Source: Microbacteriaceae bacterium (GTDB lineage: Bacteria > Actinomycetota > Actinomycetes > Actinomycetales > Microbacteriaceae). From it: 64,000 bases of DNA. Both the position numbers and the translations under genes were made by a program. Location: assembly GCA_009780695.1 (NCBI GenBank), contig WQZN01000003.1:62001-126000 (forward strand). Direction: 5' to 3'. Shown here piece by piece: positions 31,765 through 39,486 of the stretch. The notes below the pieces were generated by a model, which saw only the letters and a program-made list of their open reading frames with translations, was not told the origin of the DNA and did not search any database. The stretch's first letter is position 1. Every line of letters begins with the position of its first letter.

Positions 31765-33016
31765 GCTCGACATCGCCCCGTACGCAGCCGACCCCGCGCG
31801 GGTGCGTCGGGTGCAGCGCCGCACGCTCGGCATCGTGGTCGCCAGCCAGGTGCTCGGCGGGGCCGGCCTCGCCGCCGGCGTGACGGTCGGGGCGCTGCTG
31901 GCCGAGCAGATGCTCGGGATGGGCAGCCTGGCCGGCATCCCGTCTGCGCTCTTCACCCTCGGGTCCGCGCTGGCCGCGTTCCTGGTGGGCCGGTCCACGC
32001 AGCGGTGGGGGCGACGTGCCGGACTCGGTGCGGGATTCATCGCCGGCGGGATCGGGGCGATCGGCGTCGTCATCGCCGCCGCCGTCGGCAGCGTCGTGCT
32101 GCTGTTCGCCGCGCTGTTCGTCTACGGCGCCGGCACGGCGACCAATCTCCAGGCGCGGTACGCCGGCACCGATCTCGCACCCGCGACCCGGCGTGGAACG
32201 GCGGTCAGCGTCGCCATGGTCTCCACCACCCTCGGCGCCGTCGTCGGACCCAATCTCGTGCAGCCGATGGGATCGGTGGCCACCGCGTTCGGGATCCCCG
32301 CCCTGGCCGGGCCGTTCCTCCTCGCCGCAGCGGCCTACCTCCTGGCCGGACTCGTGCTGGCGACGCTCCTGCGCCCCGACCCGTTCCTGCTGGCGCGCGC
32401 ATTGGCGGATGCGCAGCCGTCATCCGCCGCTGCCTCGACGGCGGGATCGCCGCGCCGACTGCGACCGGGAGTCGCCGTCGGCGCGACCGTGATGGTCCTC
32501 ACCCAGATCGCAATGGTGGCGATCATGACCATGACCCCGGTGCACATGCGCGCCTTCCACCACGGCTTGACCGCCATCGGCGTGGTCATCGGCATCCACA
32601 TCGGTGCCATGTACTTGCCGTCGCTCGTCACCGGCGCCCTCGTCGACCGGCTCGGCCGCATCCCCATGGCGGTCGCCTCCGGGGTCACGCTGCTCCTTGC
32701 CGGAGTTATCGCGGCGGTCGCCCCCGGGGGCTCGCTGCCGTTGCTGATCACGGCGCTGGCGCTGCTCGGTGTCGGCTGGAACTTCGGCCTGATCGCCGGC
32801 ACTGCCTTGATCGTCGATGCCACGACGCTGCAGGACCGTGCCCGCACCCAGGGCGCAGCCGATGTGCTGGTCGCGCTCGGTGGCGCAGGCGGCGGTGCGA
32901 TGTCGGGCGTCGCGATGGCCGGCATGGGCTACAGCGGGCTCTCGCTGGCGGGCGGCGTTCTCGCGGTGCTGCTGATTCCGGCCGTCGTCTGGTACCGCCG
33001 GCGCACCGCGGCCTGA
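31751..33016 (+). CDS. MFS transporter
   Basis: A 421-residue, 12-helix major facilitator. It starts at ATG 31751 inside the end of the ArsR-rhodanese gene (14-base overlap), so the two are co-translated. Features: N-terminal RRTLGIVVASQVLGGAGLA, loop 2-3 motif GRSTQRWGRRAGLG, loop 8-9 motif GALVDRLGRIPMA. The C-terminal half is Met-rich in IAMVAIMTMTPVHM. The substrate is unknown; the ArsR-rhodanese partner hints at metal, arsenical or sulfur-compound efflux. Confidence 0.88.
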   Translation: MPPRELDIAPYAADPARVRRVQRRTLGIVVASQVLGGAGLAAGVTVGALLAEQMLGMGSLAGIPSALFTLGSALAAFLVGRSTQRWGRRAGLGAGFIAGGIGAIGVVIAAAVGSVVLLFAALFVYGAGTATNLQARYAGTDLAPATRRGTAVSVAMVSTTLGAVVGPNLVQPMGSVATAFGIPALAGPFLLAAAAYLLAGLVLATLLRPDPFLLARALADAQPSSAAASTAGSPRRLRPGVAVGATVMVLTQIAMVAIMTMTPVHMRAFHHGLTAIGVVIGIHIGAMYLPSLVTGALVDRLGRIPMAVASGVTLLLAGVIAAVAPGGSLPLLITALALLGVGWNFGLIAGTALIVDATTLQDRARTQGAADVLVALGGAGGGAMSGVAMAGMGYSGLSLAGGVLAVLLIPAVVWYRRRTAA

Positions 33017-33043
33017 AGTCGCGGCCTGATTCGCCGGCCGGCC

Positions 33044-34447
33044 TTACGCCGCGGAGGGCTCGTCGCTGCGGGTGGCGTGCAGCATGCGTCGGTACTCGAA
33101 GTCCTGCAGGCGTTCGATGTCCTGCCCGCGACGCAGCAGCTTCCGCGTGTAGATCGTGCCGTACGACAACGATCTCGAGACGATGGTGGCGACGCCCGCG
33201 GTGAGCATCACGGGCAGGACCAGGGAGAAGTCGCCGGTCATCTCGACGACCGACGCGAGTCCGGTCAGCGGTGCGCGGGTTCCGGAGACGAACACGCCGG
33301 CCATGCCGATGGCGGCATAGAGCGCCGGGCTGCCGGCCGCGGGGCCGAACACCTGGTCGGCGACGATGCCGAAGGCCGTGCCGACCATGAGTCCGACGAA
33401 GAGCGAGGGGGCGAACACCCCGCCTGAGCCGCCGGCGCCGAGGGTGAGCGAGGTGGCGAGGATCTTCGCGAGAACCAGAAGCAGGATGAACCACAGTGTG
33501 TAGCCGCCGGCGAGTGCCCTGAACATGACCGGGTACCCGACCCCGTACATCTGGGGAACCGCGAGCAGCAGGATGCCGACGACGACACCGCCGACGGCGG
33601 GGCGCAGCCACTCGGGGCGGCCGGCCCAGAGCCGGTCGCAGACATCCTCGATGCCGTACAGCGCCCACGTGAAGAGCTGCCCGATGAGGGCGGCGACCAC
33701 GGCGAGCAGTGCGACGAGCAGGTAGTCGACCGAGTGGTGCAGCGAGGCGCCGCGGGGGAACTGCGCCAGGAACGGGGCGCCGCCGAGGATCGGCCGGATG
33801 ACGGCGTCGGCGACCATGGAGGAGAGCATGATCGCGAAGAGGGAGCCGGCGGAGATCTCGCGCAGGATGATCTCCGCGCCGAAGAAGACGCCGGTGATGG
33901 GCGCGTTGAAGGTCGCGGAGATGCCGCCGGCGGCGCCGCAGGCCACCAGGATGCGCAGGCGGCTCTCGGGCGCTCCGACCAGCTGCCCCAGGCTCGAGGC
34001 GAGCGCCGAGCCGATCTGGACGATCGGCCCCTCGCGCCCGACCGAGCCGCCGGCCCCGATCGTCAGCGCCGAGGCGAGCGCCTTGACGCCGGCCACCTGC
34101 GGGCGGATCCGGCCGCCCTTCTCGGCGACGGCCACCATGACCTCGGGGACGCCGTGCCCGCGCGCTTCGCGCGCCCACCGGTACACGATGGGGCCGTACA
34201 GCAGGCCTCCGACGACGGGGATGACCAGATAGAACGCGTCGCCCAGCCAGGGCAGATGCGTGCTGATCACGCGACCGGCCTGGCCGAACTCCTGCGACCC
34301 GGTGGCGAGCCAGGTGAAGCCGTAGACGAGAGTGCGGAAGATCAGCGCACCGAGGGCCGCGCCGACGCCGACCACGACGGCGAGCAGGAACAATCCATAA
34401 CGGTTCTCACGCAGCCACCCAGCAAACCGACCTACCATTGCATTCAC
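33044..34447 (-). CDS. clcA: CLC-type chloride channel/antiporter
   Basis: A 467-residue CLC protein. Selectivity motifs: GSVGREGPIVQ (with the gating Glu of GREGP), GGSGGVFAPSLFVG (GxFxP), and LASVVEMTGDF. Membrane helices are evident throughout. No CBS domains, as in bacterial ClcA. GTG 34447 is chosen: minus-strand TACAAT lies 6 bases upstream, giving a leaderless transcript, and ATG 34438 follows 3 codons later. The promoter overlaps the operator-like sequence shared with the divergent marR gene (34438-34462), so ClcA may be under MarR control. Confidence 0.9.
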   Translation of the reverse strand: MNAMVGRFAGWLRENRYGLFLLAVVVGVGAALGALIFRTLVYGFTWLATGSQEFGQAGRVISTHLPWLGDAFYLVIPVVGGLLYGPIVYRWAREARGHGVPEVMVAVAEKGGRIRPQVAGVKALASALTIGAGGSVGREGPIVQIGSALASSLGQLVGAPESRLRILVACGAAGGISATFNAPITGVFFGAEIILREISAGSLFAIMLSSMVADAVIRPILGGAPFLAQFPRGASLHHSVDYLLVALLAVVAALIGQLFTWALYGIEDVCDRLWAGRPEWLRPAVGGVVVGILLLAVPQMYGVGYPVMFRALAGGYTLWFILLLVLAKILATSLTLGAGGSGGVFAPSLFVGLMVGTAFGIVADQVFGPAAGSPALYAAIGMAGVFVSGTRAPLTGLASVVEMTGDFSLVLPVMLTAGVATIVSRSLSYGTIYTRKLLRRGQDIERLQDFEYRRMLHATRSDEPSAA

Positions 34448-34469
34448 GCAACTATTGTAAAAGTGCAAT
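34437..34469. promoter_or_regulatory. Operator-like palindromic region between clcA and marR
   Basis: Contains TTGC-attcac-GCAA (34438-34451) within the wider inverted repeat ATTGCA...TGCAAT (34437-34469). The 25 bases at 34438-34462 match 38364-38388 at 21 positions. The clcA -10 box (minus-strand TACAAT, 34459-34454) lies inside it. MarR proteins usually bind such palindromes between divergent genes. Confidence 0.55.
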
Positions 34470-34498
34470 CTTGTGCTTCTGGCCGAATGGAGAATCCC

Positions 34499-34963
34499 GT
34501 GGCGCTTTCCGTTCCCGACGCGTCCGATGAGACGGTCACCGCTTCCCGCGCCTTGCTCGGCATCGTGGCCCGGTCGGTGGCGCCGGCGCTCGAGGCGGTC
34601 TCGCTGCCCCAGTTCCGGGTGCTGGTCGTCTTGTCCGCGCAAGGGCCGACGCGGGTCGGTCACCTGGCGGAGCAGTTCGGGGTCAATCCCTCAACGTTCA
34701 GCCGTTCGGTCGACCGCATGGTCGCCGGCGGCTGGGTCACGCGCGCCGAGAACCCCGACAGCCGTCGTGAGGTGCTGCTCGAGTTGACGGATGACGGGCG
34801 CTGGCTCGTCGAGTCGGTCACCGTCCGCCGCCGCCGCGAGATCGAAGCCGTGCTCGAGCGGATGACGGCCGAAGACCGAGCGGCCCTGATCTCGGCGCTC
34901 ACCGCCTTCGCGACCGCGGCCGGCGAGCCGAGCGTCGGAGATCTGCTGCCCCTCGGGCTCTGA
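34499..34963 (+). CDS. MarR-family regulator heading the CtaG-CcdA-Sco operon
   Basis: A 154-residue MarR-type winged helix protein: FRVLVVLSAQGPTRVGHLAE, then QFGVNPSTFSRSVDRMV (recognition helix) and the wing GGWVTRAENPDSRREVLLEL. GTG 34499 is chosen because GGAGAA lies 4-5 bases upstream; ATG 34487 is in frame 4 codons earlier. The next gene starts 1 base after the stop, so it is the first gene of an operon for oxidase or copper/thiol maturation. The palindrome in front of it is the probable operator. Confidence 0.88.
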   Translation: MALSVPDASDETVTASRALLGIVARSVAPALEAVSLPQFRVLVVLSAQGPTRVGHLAEQFGVNPSTFSRSVDRMVAGGWVTRAENPDSRREVLLELTDDGRWLVESVTVRRRREIEAVLERMTAEDRAALISALTAFATAAGEPSVGDLLPLGL

Positions 34964-34964
34964 C

Positions 34965-36011
34965 GTGCAGATGCCGATGCCCACGCCGACGCCTTCGATG
35001 GGGGCGGCGTCGATGCGCGGCGGCATCCGCATGAGCGGTCTCATGTGGATGCCCACGCGGCCGATGACGCTCATGCGGGTTCTGGCGTGGCATCCCCAGC
35101 CCGTTCCGGTGCTGCCGCTGCTGGGGCTGGCGCTGCTGCTGGCCTACCTGCTCGGTGTCGCCGTGGTCATGCGTCGCGGCGACCGTTGGGCGATCGGGCG
35201 CATCGTGTGGTGGAGCGCCGGCATCCTCACTCTTGAGGCGATGACGGTGACCGGCATCGACGGCTACGGCATGGAGCTGTTCAGCGTGCACATGGTCCAG
35301 CACATGGTCATCGGCATGTTCACACCGATCCTGCTCTGCCTCGGTGCGCCGATGACGCTGCTGCTGCGCGCGCTCCCGGCGCGGCAACGCTCGCGGCGCA
35401 GCGCACGCGGGGTGGTGCTCGCCGTCATCCACTCGCGCCCTGTGCGGTTCGTCGCCAACCCGGTGACCACGGTCGTGCTCTTCCTCGTCAGCCTCTACGG
35501 CCTGTACTTCACGCCGGCGTTCGACTGGCTGATGGGCACCATGTGGGGCCACAACCTGATGCTGCTGCACTTCCTCGCGATTGGGGTGCTGTACTTCTGG
35601 GGTGTGCTCGGCGTCGACCCGAGCCCGCGCCGCGGCAGCGGGTTCATGGGCGCTTTCTCGAGGCCGGTGATGCGTCTGTCCGAGCTGGCGGCGACCGTGC
35701 CCTTCCATGCCTTCTTCGGCGTGGTGATCATGATGGCGAGCTCGCTGATCGTGGGGTTCTACGCGCACCCGCCTGCCTCATGGCACCTCTCGCCCCTGTC
35801 CGATCAGCAGGCGGCGGGTGGAATCGCCTGGGGCTTCACCGAGCTGCCCACCCTGCTGGTGCTCGGCGTGCTCTTCCTGCAGTGGCAGCGGTCCGACGCG
35901 CGTCACGCACGCGTGAGCGACCGCAAGGCTGCGCGCTTCGGGGATGCCGAGCTCGACGAGTACAACGCGCGGCTGGCCGCCCTCGCAGCTCGCGACGGGG
36001 GCGCTTCGTGA
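34965..36011 (+). CDS. Cytochrome c oxidase assembly protein, CtaG (caa3) family membrane protein
   Basis: A 348-residue protein with about seven membrane helices and the CtaG_2/caa3-assembly signatures: FSVHMVQHMVIGMFTPILL, LGAPMTLLLRALP, MGTMWGHNLMLLHFLAIGV, PFHAFFGVVIMMASSLI. In Bacillus the homologue is needed for CuB insertion into oxidase. The extreme N-terminus is Met-rich (MQMPMPTPTP, MRGGIRMSGLMWMPTRPM), a possible copper-binding stretch. GTG 34965 directly follows the marR stop; internal ATGs are alternatives. Its stop overlaps the next start (GTGA). Confidence 0.85.
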   Translation: MQMPMPTPTPSMGAASMRGGIRMSGLMWMPTRPMTLMRVLAWHPQPVPVLPLLGLALLLAYLLGVAVVMRRGDRWAIGRIVWWSAGILTLEAMTVTGIDGYGMELFSVHMVQHMVIGMFTPILLCLGAPMTLLLRALPARQRSRRSARGVVLAVIHSRPVRFVANPVTTVVLFLVSLYGLYFTPAFDWLMGTMWGHNLMLLHFLAIGVLYFWGVLGVDPSPRRGSGFMGAFSRPVMRLSELAATVPFHAFFGVVIMMASSLIVGFYAHPPASWHLSPLSDQQAAGGIAWGFTELPTLLVLGVLFLQWQRSDARHARVSDRKAARFGDAELDEYNARLAALAARDGGAS

Positions 36012-36838
36012 ACGCGTCCGTCGTCTACGCTTTCACGCTCGGTTTGGTCGGCCTGCTCAATCCGTGCGGCTTCCCCCTGCTGCCCGCCTACCTCGCCCTG
36101 TTCGCGGGCGAAAGTCGCGGCGCGTGGCCACGGCGCGTCGCACGCGGGCTGATGGCCGGGGGATGTCTGACCGCCGGCTTCCTCGTCGTCTTCGGTGCGC
36201 TGGGTCTGTTCGCGAGCGTCGCGACGGCCGCGGTGATCGCGGTCGTGCCGTGGCTCATGCTCGCCGTCGGGCTCGCCCTGCTCACGGTCGGCATCGCCGC
36301 GGCGCTCGGCCGCACCCCGGAACTGCGGCTGCCCGCCCTGCGCTTCGCCGGCGGCACGGGTGCGATCGCGATGACGGGCTTCGGCGTCGCCTACGCGCTC
36401 GGCTCGCTCAGCTGCTCCCTGCCGCTCTTCCTCGCGGGCGTGTCCGGTGCGTTCGTGGGCAACACGGCGCTGACCGGCATTCTCGCGTTCATCGCCTATG
36501 CGATCGGCATGGGTCTCTTCGCGACAGGAGCCGCTGTCACGGCCGCCGTCGTGGGGGCCGGCGCCGTGCGCGTGCTGCGGGGAGCGACGCGCCTGCTGCC
36601 CCGCGTGGCGGGCGGTGTCTGCGCCCTCATCGGCGCCTACCTGCTCGTCTACTGGGTGCACGAGCTGCTTGCGCCCACGGCGCGGGTTCCCCTCATCACC
36701 GGTGCACAGGCGGTCCAGTCGTCCGTCGCGGCCTGGCTCGGCGCGGCTGCGCTGCCCGTCGCGGCGACGCTCGGCGGCATCGTGGTCGCCGGGTTCGTCT
36801 CGCTCGCCCTCATCAGCCAGAAGGAGACCTCCCGATGA
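36008..36838 (+). CDS. CcdA/DsbD-like thiol-disulfide transmembrane protein
   Basis: A 276-residue integral membrane protein, about seven helices. It carries GLLNPCGFPLLPAYLALFAG, with the Pro-Cys motif of helix 1, and ALGSLSCSLPLFLAG, with the second conserved Cys; these two cysteines move electrons across the membrane in CcdA. GTG 36008 overlaps the preceding stop by 4 bases and its own stop overlaps the next start. It probably reduces the Sco/TlpA-type protein encoded next. Confidence 0.88.
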   Translation: MNASVVYAFTLGLVGLLNPCGFPLLPAYLALFAGESRGAWPRRVARGLMAGGCLTAGFLVVFGALGLFASVATAAVIAVVPWLMLAVGLALLTVGIAAALGRTPELRLPALRFAGGTGAIAMTGFGVAYALGSLSCSLPLFLAGVSGAFVGNTALTGILAFIAYAIGMGLFATGAAVTAAVVGAGAVRVLRGATRLLPRVAGGVCALIGAYLLVYWVHELLAPTARVPLITGAQAVQSSVAAWLGAAALPVAATLGGIVVAGFVSLALISQKETSR

Positions 36839-38037
36839 CACGGACAGCAACCCCGCGACGTCGCGCCTGGATGCTGTGGGCCGGCGCTGCCTTGGCACTC
36901 ACCGTGATTGCCGCTGTGGTCGTCGTCGGCATCGTGGGCCGGGCGTCATCGGGTGCGGCATCCGACGACTACCTGCGGGCCGGCCTGAACAAACCGACTG
37001 CCGATCTGCTCGCCCTCGACCCGATGACCGGCGAGGGCACGGTCACGGCGCCCGCGATCCACCTCACCAACGAGGACGGCACCCCGCTCACGCTCGCCCG
37101 CTTCCGCGGCAAGGTCGCGATCGTCACCTTCAACGACGACGAGTGCACCGACCAGTGCGCGCTGTTCGCTCAGGACATCCAGGCGGCCGACGGCGATCTG
37201 ACGCCGGCCGAGCGTGCCGACATCGCCTTCGTTTCCGTCAACGCGAACCCCTACCACCCCTCGGCAGCCGATGCGCTGGCCTGGAGCACTCGGCACGGGC
37301 TGACGGCGCTGTCGAACTGGTACTTCGGAACGGGTTCGCCGTCGCAGCTCGCCGCGACCTGGAACGCCTGGGGCGAACCGGTCGAACTCGACCCGGCGAC
37401 CCGGACGATCCAGCACGGCACCGACATCTTCGTCGTCGGCCCGAACGGCGACGAGGTCGACCTCGCCCAGTTCGGAACCGAGTCGGCCGACACCGCGTCG
37501 TTCGGTCACGGGCTCGCGCAGCTCGCGGTCGACGCGCTGCCCTCCGCTGAGCGCGGCGCGGTCGCGGGCTCGAATCTGCCGGCGCCGCTCGCGGGCGGGA
37601 CCGGGATCGGCGACACCCCCGCGGCGCTGAAGCTCGCGGCGCTGAGCGGCGGCGGGACTGTCTCGACGGCATCCGATCGAGGCCGGTTCACTGTCGTGAA
37701 CTTCTGGGCCAGCAGCTGCTCGGCCTGCACGAGCGAGATGCCCGACTTCGAGGCCGAGTATCGCGCGTTCGGCGGGAAGGTGGCGTTCCTCGGCGTCGAC
37801 GTGAGTGATCCGGCCGGAGCGGGGAAGGCGTTCGCGGCGAAATACGGGGTCGACTATCCGCTGGCGGTCGACCCGACCGGCGCGGCGGCGGGCCGGTTCC
37901 GTGTCACGGGCCTGCCTTACACCGTCATCCTGTCGCCCTCGGGGAAGGTGCTGGTGCGGCACCCGGGCGCGTTCACCCAGCCCGAGTTGGACTTCGTGCT
38001 CCGATCGCTCGACGCCGCGTTGCCGCCGAGCAGCTGA
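36835..38037 (+). CDS. Sco1-like and TlpA/ResA-like thioredoxin-fold fusion protein
   Basis: A 400-residue membrane-anchored protein with one N-terminal helix (about 11-36) and two thioredoxin-fold domains outside the membrane. The first (about 70-215) is Sco/SenC-like: VTFNDDECTDQCALF gives the copper-binding CxxxC and HGTDIFVVGPNG follows with a candidate His. The second (about 255-395) is TlpA/ResA-like: VVNFWASSCSACTSEMPDF with CSAC. Fusing a CuA chaperone to a thiol reductant in one chain is unusual; the two functions are normally separate. ATG 36835 overlaps the ccdA-like stop (ATGA). Confidence 0.87.
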   Translation: MTRTATPRRRAWMLWAGAALALTVIAAVVVVGIVGRASSGAASDDYLRAGLNKPTADLLALDPMTGEGTVTAPAIHLTNEDGTPLTLARFRGKVAIVTFNDDECTDQCALFAQDIQAADGDLTPAERADIAFVSVNANPYHPSAADALAWSTRHGLTALSNWYFGTGSPSQLAATWNAWGEPVELDPATRTIQHGTDIFVVGPNGDEVDLAQFGTESADTASFGHGLAQLAVDALPSAERGAVAGSNLPAPLAGGTGIGDTPAALKLAALSGGGTVSTASDRGRFTVVNFWASSCSACTSEMPDFEAEYRAFGGKVAFLGVDVSDPAGAGKAFAAKYGVDYPLAVDPTGAAAGRFRVTGLPYTVILSPSGKVLVRHPGAFTQPELDFVLRSLDAALPPSS

Positions 38038-38043
38038 CGTCGG

Positions 38044-38205
38044 TCAGTGGCGTGTGATCGCGACAGCGATCGCGCCGGCCACCACGAGCAGCAGCACGCC
38101 GATCACGCCGACCCACAGGCGTACGCGACCCGAGCGAGCATGCTTCGGCTGATAGGTCGCAGACTCGTCGCCCGCATCATCCGGACGGAACGGGTCGAAG
38201 GTCAT
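38044..38205 (-). CDS. Small single-pass membrane protein
   Basis: A 53-residue protein: MTFDPFRPDDAGDESATYQP, a basic KHARSGRVRL, and one membrane helix (LWVGVIGVLLLVVAGAIAVAI). Function unknown. ATG 38205 overlaps the stop of the 45-residue gene upstream (ATGA), forming a two-gene micro-operon on the minus strand. Its 3' end is 6 bases from the end of the Sco-TlpA gene. The MarR-type operator-like sequence at 38364 precedes the pair. Confidence 0.65.
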   Translation of the reverse strand: MTFDPFRPDDAGDESATYQPKHARSGRVRLWVGVIGVLLLVVAGAIAVAITRH

Positions 38206-38339
38206 TCGCGCTCGCCCCGCGTCTCGGCCGCAGCTGTTGGGACCGGACGCGTCTGTTCCAGTACGAGATCGTGCACGCTCGTCAGGTCGACGCTGACCGA
38301 ACCGGTCAGATGGACGTTCGCGGGATCTACGCGGGGCAC
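38202..38339 (-). CDS. 45-residue hypothetical protein
   Basis: A short soluble protein starting MPRVDPANVHLTGSVSVDLT and ending in an Arg/Glu-rich tail. The GTG start has an excellent ribosome site (GAGGAGGG, 38350-38343) 3-4 bases upstream, and its TGA overlaps the ATG of the next gene, both strong signs of translation. No domain recognised. The operator-like element 38364-38388 lies 25 bases before the start. Confidence 0.6.
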   Translation of the reverse strand: MPRVDPANVHLTGSVSVDLTSVHDLVLEQTRPVPTAAAETRGERE

Positions 38340-38363
38340 AGGCCCTCCTCATCTCGGCAACAT

Positions 38364-38388
38364 TTGCATTTATGCAACTGTTGCAAAA
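38364..38388. promoter_or_regulatory. Second copy of the MarR-type operator-like sequence
   Basis: Holds two overlapping perfect palindromes: TTGCAT-TT-ATGCAA (38364-38377) and TGCAAC-T-GTTGCA (38373-38385). It matches 34438-34462 at 21 of 25 positions. This copy is more symmetrical than the one at clcA/marR and is the likely high-affinity site of the same regulator. Confidence 0.55.
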
Positions 38389-38604
38389 TGGGAAATGAAT
38401 GCCAAATGCAACGATCGATCCGTGGAGGATCGTGACTCAGCCGTTACCTGCCGGAACAGTGCCACCGCCGGCGCCACCCTGTGCGACACTGAGCGAAAAG
38501 GCGTCGACCTGGTCCGCCTCGAACACGGCGAGTGAGCCTGTTCCTCGCCGCACGATCTCAGCGATGGCTCCTGGCAGGCTCGGGCCCGAGGCTGGAGTGT
38601 CCCA

Positions 38605-39486
38605 GTGTCGAACACCGCAACAGCAGCGCCGCACGCCGCAGCGCACACGGCGACGAAGCGCACGATCCTCATGTGCCGGCCGTCCCACTTCACGGTCAGC
38701 TATCGCATCAATCCCTGGATGCACCCCGACGCGCCGACCGACACGGCCAGGGCGCTCGCCCAATGGCAGCGGCTGCACGACGTCTACGAAGACCTCGGCT
38801 TCGAGGTCTCGGTCATCGACGACCGTGCGGGGCTGCCCGACATGGTCTACGCGGCCAATGGCGGCTTCGTGCTCGACGGCATCGCCTACGGCGCGAAGTT
38901 CCAGCACCCCGAGCGGCGACCCGAGGCCGCCGCCTACATGGACTGGTTCGCCGCGCACGGGCTGACCGTCGCCGAGCCGCACGAGGTCAACGAGGGCGAG
39001 GGCGACTTCCTGCTGGCCGGCGACGTGATCCTGGCGGGTTCGGGGTTCCGGTCGGCTCAGGCATCCCACGCCGAACTCGCCCGGCTCTTCGGTCGCGAGG
39101 TGCTCACGCTCACGCTGATCGACCCGCGGTTCTACCACCTCGACACGGCGCTCGCCGTGCTCGACCCCGAGCCGGGCCCCGACGGCGACTGCACGATCGC
39201 CTACCTCGAGTCCGCTTTCGACGCGCCGTCGCTCGCGACGCTGCGCGAGCGGTTCCCCGACGCGATCATCGCGAGCGAGGCGGATGCCGCGATCCTCGGC
39301 CTGAACAGCTACAGCGACGGCCGGAACGTGGTGATCGCCGAGCGCGCGACGCGGTTCGCCGGGCAACTGCGCGAGCGCGGCTACGACCCGATCGGCGTCG
39401 ACCTGTCCGAACTGCTGCTCGGGGGCGGCGGCGTCAAATGCTGCACGCTCGACCTGCACGGCGCGCACCTGGAGGCGGCACGATGA
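38605..39486 (+). CDS. ddaH: Amidinohydrolase (dimethylargininase-like)
   Basis: A 293-residue member of the guanidino-group modifying superfamily, hydrolysing arginine, methylarginine or a related guanidino compound to citrulline or ornithine products. Motifs: MCRPSHFTVSYRINPWM near 23, YAANGGFVL (substrate Asn/Asp region), EGEGDFLLAG, FYHLDTALAVLD with the catalytic His, and LLLGGGGVKCCTLDLHG with the active-site Cys. GTG 38605 is the first reasonable start; no clear ribosome site. It overlaps rocD (ATGA). The pairing with ornithine aminotransferase also occurs in Mycobacterium (Rv2323c-rocD). Confidence 0.85.
   Translation: MSNTATAAPHAAAHTATKRTILMCRPSHFTVSYRINPWMHPDAPTDTARALAQWQRLHDVYEDLGFEVSVIDDRAGLPDMVYAANGGFVLDGIAYGAKFQHPERRPEAAAYMDWFAAHGLTVAEPHEVNEGEGDFLLAGDVILAGSGFRSAQASHAELARLFGREVLTLTLIDPRFYHLDTALAVLDPEPGPDGDCTIAYLESAFDAPSLATLRERFPDAIIASEADAAILGLNSYSDGRNVVIAERATRFAGQLRERGYDPIGVDLSELLLGGGGVKCCTLDLHGAHLEAAR

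Noticed and set aside
38370-38693. Minus-strand 107-codon frame with a hydrophobic N-terminus opposite the amidinohydrolase start
   Set aside because: It overlaps the conserved 5' part of the amidinohydrolase gene and the operator-like region, and its composition changes midway as expected for a chance frame.
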